A DNA stretch of 64,000 nt from Xenopus tropicalis (taxonomy: Eukaryota > Chordata > Amphibia > Anura > Pipidae): contig NC_030678.2 of NCBI RefSeq assembly GCF_000004195.4, positions 36,809,701 through 36,873,700 on the forward strand, written 5' to 3'. The first letter of the stretch is position 1; each line of letters starts with the position of its first letter. The position numbers were made by a program, and so were the translations under genes. The notes under the pieces were generated by a model. It was not told the origin of the DNA and did not search any database. It was given only the letters and a program-made list of their open reading frames with translations. Below, in pieces: positions 57,400 through 64,000 of this stretch.

Positions 57400-58440
57400 T
57401 CTGTTGCCATCTCTGCTTGTATGTCCCAGTATTCTTTGTTCCTTCCTCTAACTCCCTTACAGAACAGGTACAGCTTCTCCATGTCACCTTCATCTCAGGT
57501 CCAATGCATTGGCTGTTACCTTGAGTCTTCCCTCTCATTCACACCTAATATTGAAAACGAAATCATGGTGCCTTCAATTACCGATAATGTCTAAAATAGC
57601 ATATCATGCCTTGACTACTGTAACATTCCCTCAAGTGTCCTTTGCAGCCTATAATGAATGCTTCTGTCAAGCTCATAAATCTCACAAATCCTCCTCACCT
57701 GCATAACTCTCTAGAGTGGCTTCAGCTACCATTCCCAGCTCCCTACTCTTTCCTATTCTACTGCTATTACTTCATGCCTCTCTCATTAGCTCTATTAGCA
57801 CTTCTCTAGAACCTCTGAAATGCCCTTAGACTTTCAGGGCTTTTCCTTCCCCAGAATTTCAGCCTTTAAACAATCTCTTAAAGAATGTTTTTCAGTAAAA
57901 CTTACATTAATTTAGCCTCGCTTTTCTCTAGCTTCTGCAAATTAAATTCAAATTCAATCCTTAAGGCCCCTACACTTTGGGGCACATTTAGAAAAGCACG
58001 AACGCTCCGAGCGTATTTTTGCCGATTTTTTCGGGCGTCCGCACGACTTTTTCGTACGGCGCACGACTTTTTCGGACGTTTGCACGAAATAATCGGAAAG
58101 GTTTTAACGCTGTTTACAATTGTTCGGTACGAAAATTTTGGACTTTCAGGATCGCCAATACGATATTATCGTATTATCGTAAGCATTTTCGTTATATTTG
58201 CGATCTTCCGAAATTTTCGTTTCCAATACGATTTTTTCTCATTCGTGATTTGGATTCGTGAATTAGTAAATGTGCCCCTTTGTCTTTTACGTCTTCTATA
58301 CTTTTAGACTGCAAGCTCTTGGGCAGGGACCTCATTATCTCATGTATCAATGTTATTTTATATGATCTGTTTATTTTGAGGTCATGTAATCTAATCAATT
58401 GTACAACTCCTCAGAATAGTTCTTTGTAAATAGTATAACC
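57400..58440 (+). pseudogene. L2/Rex1-type LINE 3' part, split by a MITE
   Basis: Decayed coding text on the plus strand includes a D-Y-C-N-like site (CTTGACTACTGTAACATTCC at about 57612). The end-of-ORF region (TTTCAGCCTTTAAACAATC, 57858-57876) reads F-x-P-L-N-N-L-L-K. After the MITE at 57979-58278 the typical tail follows: GACTGCAAGCTCTTGGGCAG and GGACCTCATTATCTC (58307-58340). Only fragments of ORF2 remain. Confidence 0.65.
57979..58278. repeat. Hairpin MITE inside a LINE remnant
   Basis: GGGGCACATTTAGAAAAGCA to ATTAGTAAATGTGCCCC. Interior CACGACTTTTTCG and GATTTTTTC units. It interrupts the LINE tail, so it is the younger insertion. Shares inner text with 60376-60764 (CGTTTACAATTGTTCGGTA-like). 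Confidence 0.85.
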
Positions 58441-58496
58441 TATTAATATTCTGCATCCACATTCTGTTTATTTTCCTCATTTTGTGCTACATGGTA

Positions 58497-58772
58497 CAGG
58501 TATGGGACCTGTTATCCAGAATTCTCGGGACTTGGGGTTTCCAGATAAAAGGTCTTTCTGTAATTTGGATCTCCATACCATGTAAACATTAAATAAACCC
58601 AATAAGGATTAATTAGATCATAGTTAGGGTCAAGTAAATTGTACAGTTTTATTATTATAGAGAAAAAGAAAATATTGAATTATTTGCTTAAAATTGAGTC
58701 TATGGGAGATGGCCTTCCTGTAATTCTGAGCTTTCTGGATAAAGAGTTTTCAGATAACGAATCTCATATCTG
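58497..58772. repeat. CAGGTATGGGA-family MITE
   Basis: CAGGTATGGGACCTGTTATC to GAATCTCATATCTG with TA flanks, reverse family orientation. The interior is slightly shortened (the AATAGGATTGTTTTGCC part is missing). Confidence 0.85.
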
Positions 58773-59097
58773 TACTATTTACAATCTACCAATATCAGTG
58801 AATATTGGCATTTCGGTTTCATATTCTATGCTTTACCATACAATATTGGAGACTTAATTAAAAGTAGCTACAGATAAATGAAATTGTCATATATTCTATA
58901 AGTATCACATATATCTATCCCCATGCAATTCAACATATTTATTGTCTTAGTAACTATCATTTAATCTCCTGCTTCCAAACAGACAAGTACTACAAAAGAT
59001 GAATAAGCAGCCTGCTCACTGATCAGCTGATCTCTCTAAGCAATCAGTATCCTGAAGCAGGACTGTGTACAGACTGAAAGAAGATAATATATATATA

Positions 59098-59426
59098 CAG
59101 GTATAGGACCCGTTATCTGGAAACCCATTATCCAGAAAGCTCCAAATTACGGAAAGACCATCTCCCATAGACTCCATTATAAGCAAATAATTCACATTTT
59201 TAAAACTGATTTCCTTTTTCTATGTAATAATAAAACAGAACCTTGTACTTGATGCCAACTAAGATATAATTAATCCTTATTGGGGGCAAAACAAGCCTAT
59301 TGAGTTTATTTAATGCTCGAATGATTTTTTTAGTAGACTCAAGGTATGGAGATCAAAATTACAGAAAGACCCCTTATCCAGAAAACCCCAGGTCCTGAGC
59401 ATTCTGGATAACAGGTCCCATACCTG
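59098..59426. repeat. CAGGTATGGGA-family MITE, full-length type
   Basis: CAGGTATAGGACCCGTTATC to AGGTCCCATACCTG, 329 bp with the complete interior. TA precedes it, but CA follows, so one flank base changed. Confidence 0.88.
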
Positions 59427-60076
59427 CATATATATAAAAGAGTTGTGTGATATATGTTTCTACCTTTTAAGAGGGTGAGAAATGATCATCTCCTTCCGCC
59501 CACGTGCCTTTTTGTGCATCGGCCCCCTGCTTGGCTTGATTGATTCCCTGCTTATATTTTCTTTGCCTTAGCAAAGCACATACAGTAGCTTATCCCAAAG
59601 TGAAAGATTAGCAAATACTTCTATTCATATGCCTTCACTCTTCTACCATTTGATTTTAAAGCGCTGTATTGAATGTACTAAGATATAAGTTAATTATCTT
59701 CTAATATTTGGCACCACATATTCTAATTTAGTTTCTACCAGTCTTCGCATTAGCTATAATATTGGAAACTACTCATAGGAATGCTTCCTGTTATAGCATT
59801 AGTATGCTGTTCTGCAAAAATAAATAGATAAATTACATTTACAGAATTGCAATAACAGCATTGGAAACTGTACATAGCGCCTTGGTTACTAGATATTAAC
59901 TGCAGAATTAAATTAAACTGTACCTACTATTGTATGCCTTGCAAACAGAAAGAAAAGTTAAACTAATATTAATATTTCTATTCAATAGAACATCTTTTAT
60001 AAGAAAGCTTTGCTTGCCTTTCTAGTTAAAAGTATCTAAAGCCCCAATTAAAATGTGTCTATGATGGACTTATTTC
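59427..60076. other. No gene seen
   Basis: Unique-looking AT-rich sequence. Confidence 0.4.
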
Positions 60077-60375
60077 TTAAATGAAAACTATACCCCAGAA
60101 TAATGTAGGTCTCTATAAAACTATATTGCATAAAAACAAGCTCATATGTAAAACCCTGCTTCATCTAAATAAACCATTTTCATAAAAATATACTTTGTTA
60201 GTAGTATGTTATTTTATATACTAAGGGGGCCCCCTGGGATCATACAATTCACCGTGCACACAAATAAATAAAGGGCACACAGCTCTATCCTTTACTCCCA
60301 CACTACTTCCTGTCAAGTGATCTGACAGGAATTTGCTGCATTATTTCCTGTCAGGTGATCTCTGAGGGAGCTCAC
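60077..60375. repeat. T2-type MITE cut by a hairpin element
   Basis: TTAAATGAAAACTATACCCC and the following 290 bp match the reverse complement of 53281-53790 (CTCATATGTAAAACCCTGCT, CACACTACTTCCTGTCA). The match stops at GGGAGCTCAC where the next element begins, and does not resume after it. Confidence 0.85.
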
Positions 60376-60764
60376 GAGATACGATAATTTCTGAAGATCG
60401 AAAATATCACGAAAATGCCTACAAAAAAATCGTATTAGTCACGATAATATCATATTGGCGATCTGGAATTTTCCTACCGAACGATTGTAAACAGCGGGAA
60501 AACCTTTCCGACTTTGATCCTTCAGTGCATGATTTTGGAAGCCTCCCATAGGCACTCTGCAGCTCCAACCTGGCCCAAGAAAAGTCACGATAACGGAGCA
60601 ATGAATCCAAAACTATCGTACTTGGCGCGACAATACGATTTTGTCGCACAAATTTTACGCACAAAATACGAAAAAGTCGCACAAGGTATGAAAAAATCGC
60701 ACAAGGTATGAAATTGTTGCAGAAATTACGCTCGGAGCGTTCGAGGATTAATAAATGTCCCCCC
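60376..60764. repeat. Hairpin MITE with one 52-bp array unit
   Basis: Right end AGGATTAATAAATGTCCCC; the left outer end is missing. The interior on the minus strand reads GGCCAGGTTGGAGCTGCAGA, GGCTTCCAAAATCATGCA, then GTTTACAATCGTTCGG. This equals the last array unit and the sequence after it at 12229-12345, but with a single, shortened unit. Confidence 0.85.
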
Positions 60765-61251
60765 AAGTGTTCTATTCTTACTATAAGTATGAACAACTCT
60801 GCTTTGAAAAGGTTGTTGGCTATTACTATTTAACTGCATATTCTAGTCATTATAAAATCAAGAAGAATTGAGCTAAGACTGACTGATAAGTTTTGTTACA
60901 TTTAGAGAATAGATTTTATATTCACATGTTGATAGATTAAGAGCATGTTTTGACCTTTGTAAGAGGGAACATTCAAAATAACTCCTGCTATGGTGTATCT
61001 AAATGCTTTTCCTACTTGTTGTATCACTATTAATGGTAAAACATTTTAAATAAATAGGGGCAACTCAACAAATCCAGTCATTCTGAAAATAATCTCTCTT
61101 TGAGAATCCTTCCCCTTAAGACCAATGAGTCCCAGTTATATCAAATATTCTGAAAGTTCTCCATCATTCAGGGATATTCCATATTCAGGAAAATATCAGC
61201 TATTTATTCTTAAACCAGGGGTTTAATAAATAAACATCCTGACAAGCTAAT

Positions 61252-61400
61252 GGGCTTATTTATCAATTTTGTGAATTGGAGAGTTTTTTTCTACTTCGAA
61301 TAAAAATCGAATGTTTGCTTATTTATTAAGAAATTCGAATATGGAAAACTCCTTTTGCGAAATTTGCGAAACACAAGTCAGTTAATGATTTTTTGCAGCA
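61252..61400. repeat. Left part of a GGGCTTATTTATCAA MITE
   Basis: GGGCTTATTTATCAATTTTG then GAATAAAAATCGAATG, like 46090 onwards. No right end was found. A CAGCAGCAGCAGC run lies further on near 61475. Confidence 0.45.
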
Positions 61401-61625
61401 ACATTTTTTTGCGTTGCTACTTTTACCATGCAAAATACATTGGAGTCTTTTTTTGTGGCCATTTTTTTTTTGCAGCAGCAGCAGCAATTTTTATCACAGC
61501 GACAAGTTAGATGTGCTCTGTTACTGGCTTATCTCATATAATATTTGAATTCCGGTTATATCAATTTAGGTGCTTATGGAAGATAATCCCAAGAACTGGA
61601 GTTCAGGAACATTGCTCTTTATGAT

Positions 61626-62159
61626 TACTGTATATACTCGAGTATAAGCCTAGTTTTTCAGCACCCAAAATGTGCTGAAAAAGTCACCCTCGGCTTATAC
61701 TCGAGTCGGGTGCCATGGGTCCCTCTAGACTAGAACCCTCTGTCCTTTGTGTGCAAATTAGGCCCCCCCACAACCAGACCCTCCAGTGCCCTGGCCTAGG
61801 CTCCCACTAGCAATACTTATTCCCCCTTACATCTCCTCCGGGACTGGGTCTGCTGCCAGTTTGCCAATGTGCAATGAGCGTGGGGTAGTACTCATATTGT
61901 TTTTGTTGACCCTCTTCTCCGCTTACAGAGCTAGTTTACTGTTTTTATTTGAAATAAATATTGAAAAACATATACCCCACTGATGCCTCAATTTATATAA
62001 TTTTATTGGTATTTATTTTGATTATTAAAACTTAGCAGTAGCGGTTGCATTTCCCGCCCTAGGCTTATACTCGAGTCAATAAGTTTTTCCAGTTTTCTTA
62101 GGTAAAATTAGGTACCTCGGCTTATATTCGGATCGGCTTATACTCGAGTATATACGGTA
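61626..62159. repeat. CTCGAGTATAAGCC-type element, 534 bp
   Basis: Left TACTGTATATACTCGAGTAT then AAGCC; right GGCTTATACTCGAGTATATACGGTA. These inverted ends are about 25 bp, with further inverted inner blocks (CTCGGCTTATACTCGAGTCG at 61690 and AGGCTTATACTCGAGTCAAT at 62061). End sequences of this type are spread over several vertebrate lineages (from memory). The 65-codon frame inside is not a transposase. Confidence 0.85.
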
Positions 62160-62174
62160 TCTTTTGCTGCTATC

Positions 62175-62546
62175 TAAGGGCTTAGCTACACAGGAGATGT
62201 TATCAGACCCACAAACTCTTGTCATGAAGCAACATGCAACAGAATAAGGTTTTGTAGGATTCCACAAAATCTGATGCCCACATCTGTATTGTATTGTTGA
62301 GATTTGTTCCTGCATCTGCATCCAACAGTCAGTGTATTTCAATGGGAAGAAAGTCCTTCAGACACCATCAGATTTTATTTTGTCAGATGCAGACACAGCA
62401 TGCAGCGTTCCCTTCCAACAGGCGTGTAGCAAAGTTTCCATGTAGTTTATGTAGTCCCTTTATTTTTTAACCCATGCAACTACTTGTAGGATGCCATCTG
62501 TCGATCCGATGCCATCCTACGAATTCTCTGGTGTAGTTTGGCTCTT
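62175..62546. repeat. Hairpin-ended MITE (TAAGGGCTTAGCTACAC)
   Basis: Left TAAGGGCTTAGCTACACAGG then AGA; right TCTCTGGTGTAGTTTGGCTCTTA. Interior blocks pair (CAGATTTTATTTTGTCAGATG and AAAATCTGATGCC; TAGGATGCCATC and GATGCCATCCTA). 372 bp. Confidence 0.75.
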
Positions 62547-64000
62547 AAATGAAGAGATATTCAGTACATACAATATACTTTCAGTGGATTCTTTATTATA
62601 TTTATAATGTACAGAGCCAAAATGCAAGCTGACTGAGAAAAAAGAGTGTCAAACAGCTGGTGCGAAATTTCTTTTTATTTTCCAGCATAAACTGCCTGCT
62701 GCATTTAGCTTTTATTTATAGATCACCACCTGTGCATTTTTCTAAAATTACCATATATAAAAAAACTATTTTTATATTGTCTCCCGCAGTTGTGTCCTAA
62801 ATCTCTGCTGCGCACACACCTCCATATTATTCAAGTTTCTTTTTAACAGCAAGTACAGTAGAGTGGAGTTGACCAAATGTACAGTACTAATCTAACAAAC
62901 TCCCATTTATTTAGCTTTTTGAAAAATCAACGTATCCGACTTCCCACAGCTAATATTTCTGAAGTGTGTTACTTTTGAGGCAACTAACCATGAAATTCTC
63001 CTTCAAGCACTCTATACAGTCTCTTGACCTTGTGAGGCATTTCATTCACATTTCAATGACTCCGTTCTAGTCAGTTTCTAAGACACTTCAGTGTATGCAT
63101 TGTCACTTAGGATACTTTGAGTTTTAGGACTTGAATTTTGCTGTTATTATTCCCAAAATTATATTTGTATTTTTATAGTAGCCAAACCTTTTTGAACATA
63201 TGCATAGTGGCTATAATACAATCTTGCTTGCTTGAGAACATTTTTTCAGGTAGAAAAAATGTGCCCCCTAAACTTTAATGTTGTAATTGTATGCAGGTAC
63301 ATAAAGACTTTATTTCTGCTTCTTGAGGATTTCTCACAATATGCCACTTAACAGACACACCCATGATTAGCTTGCCTATTGAAAATAATTCAGCCATCAA
63401 AATTCTGCTGACTAGAGGTCTTTACCCTGCACTTTCATCCTGTTGTTCTCTAAATCCTGATGTGATATAGCCACTCATAAAGCACTGTATCAAGCAAATT
63501 TGCCCTTTATTATGCTCTGCACAGCCTGATCTTTTATCCAGCACTTTTTGTGCCCTGGCTTTTAAATGGTCTTCCCTCCACCGGATTGTCATAAGGAATA
63601 ACTGCTGTCAGATTCGGTTCACTTCATATATTGCTCTTCTACTGCTACTCCTTACACTGGCTTCTCCTGTCCTTTAGAATCAAAATCAAAATCATCATTC
63701 TAGCAAAATTATGGTGACCTTATTCTTTTAGCATGCAACAACAATACTGGTAAATGCAAAAGGTATCACATTTAGATCCATTTTATAACTTTTCACTAAA
63801 TAATGAATTTGCTGGGGCTTTCCAATTCCTGGGTCATTTGAGAGACATTATACTCTTAGTAGCCTAATTATCTTTGTATAACTGAGATTAAAACACAGAG
63901 TGAAACAATTTCTGGGGTCTGTTGCCTCTGAAATAATTCTTAAATAATATAAATGTTCATCCCATAATATTTTACAGTTTTGATATTGATCAAATAACAT
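62547..64000. other. No gene seen; possible LINE trace at 63480-63740
   Basis: Mostly unique-looking. Around 63650-63710, TTACACTGGCTTCTCCTGTC and AATCAAAATCAAAATCATCA resemble the HWLPV..RI.FKI..L text of L2/Rex1 reverse transcriptases, but too short to be sure. No exon or RNA gene is visible. Confidence 0.35.

Overview
This is vertebrate, almost certainly pipid frog (Xenopus) nuclear DNA. It is AT-rich and non-coding, and it is densely packed with short inverted-repeat transposons of the kinds I associate with Xenopus: TTAA-flanked T2-type MITEs starting TTAAAGG, elements with CAGGTATGGGA ends, elements with TAGTGATGRGCGAA ends, and hairpins with GGGGCAYATTTA ends. Whether it is X. tropicalis or X. 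laevis cannot be settled from the sequence alone. I find no intact protein-coding gene, no exon chain, no RNA gene and no bacterial-type system. The real coding traces are all dead transposon pieces.

Layout. 1-1.7 kb: three or four MITEs packed end to end, including a 285-bp hairpin. 1.7-8 kb: mostly quiet AT-rich sequence with a hAT-like fragment, a T2 fragment and a strong short hairpin near 6.3 kb. 8-9.4 kb: a T2 MITE, an L1/Tx1-like LINE tail and a perfect 27-bp inverted repeat. 10-12.5 kb: a hairpin MITE, then a 920-bp MITE carrying a ten-copy 52-bp tandem array. 12.7-17.7 kb: a pair of inverted ZNF143-like motifs, MITEs and LINE tails. 19-22.6 kb: a hAT-like MITE, two 353-bp direct repeats that are about 99% identical, an L1-like ORF2 pseudogene on the minus strand and a GCGAAC-rich MITE. 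22.6-24.6 kb: the longest stretch without recognisable repeats. 24.6-29.6 kb: a T2 MITE, a possible Penelope-like remnant, a Tc1 transposase pseudogene, and a LINE 3' tail touching a LINE reverse-transcriptase pseudogene. 29.6-31 kb: another repeat-poor island. 31-40.6 kb: many MITEs, an L2/Rex1-type LINE remnant and a long AT/GA microsatellite. 40.8-46.8 kb: TAGTGATG and hairpin MITEs. 47.1-47.9 kb: a probable solo LTR. 48-51.7 kb: a cluster of CAGGTATGGGA elements with internal 113-bp tandem amplification and one element inserted into another. 52.8-64 kb: further MITEs, some nested, LINE tails, a CTCGAGTATAAGCC element and unique sequence.

Nothing here works together as a pathway. The interest lies in transposon biology. 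Target-site duplications can be read directly: perfect 8-bp repeats at four TAGTGATG copies, and TA confirmed by a nested insertion. MITE internal sequences have been amplified into tandem arrays, and single-unit or two-unit versions survive elsewhere in the same window. Several nested or abutting insertions give relative ages. The repeat-poor islands could hold conserved regulatory elements, but that needs a comparative alignment.
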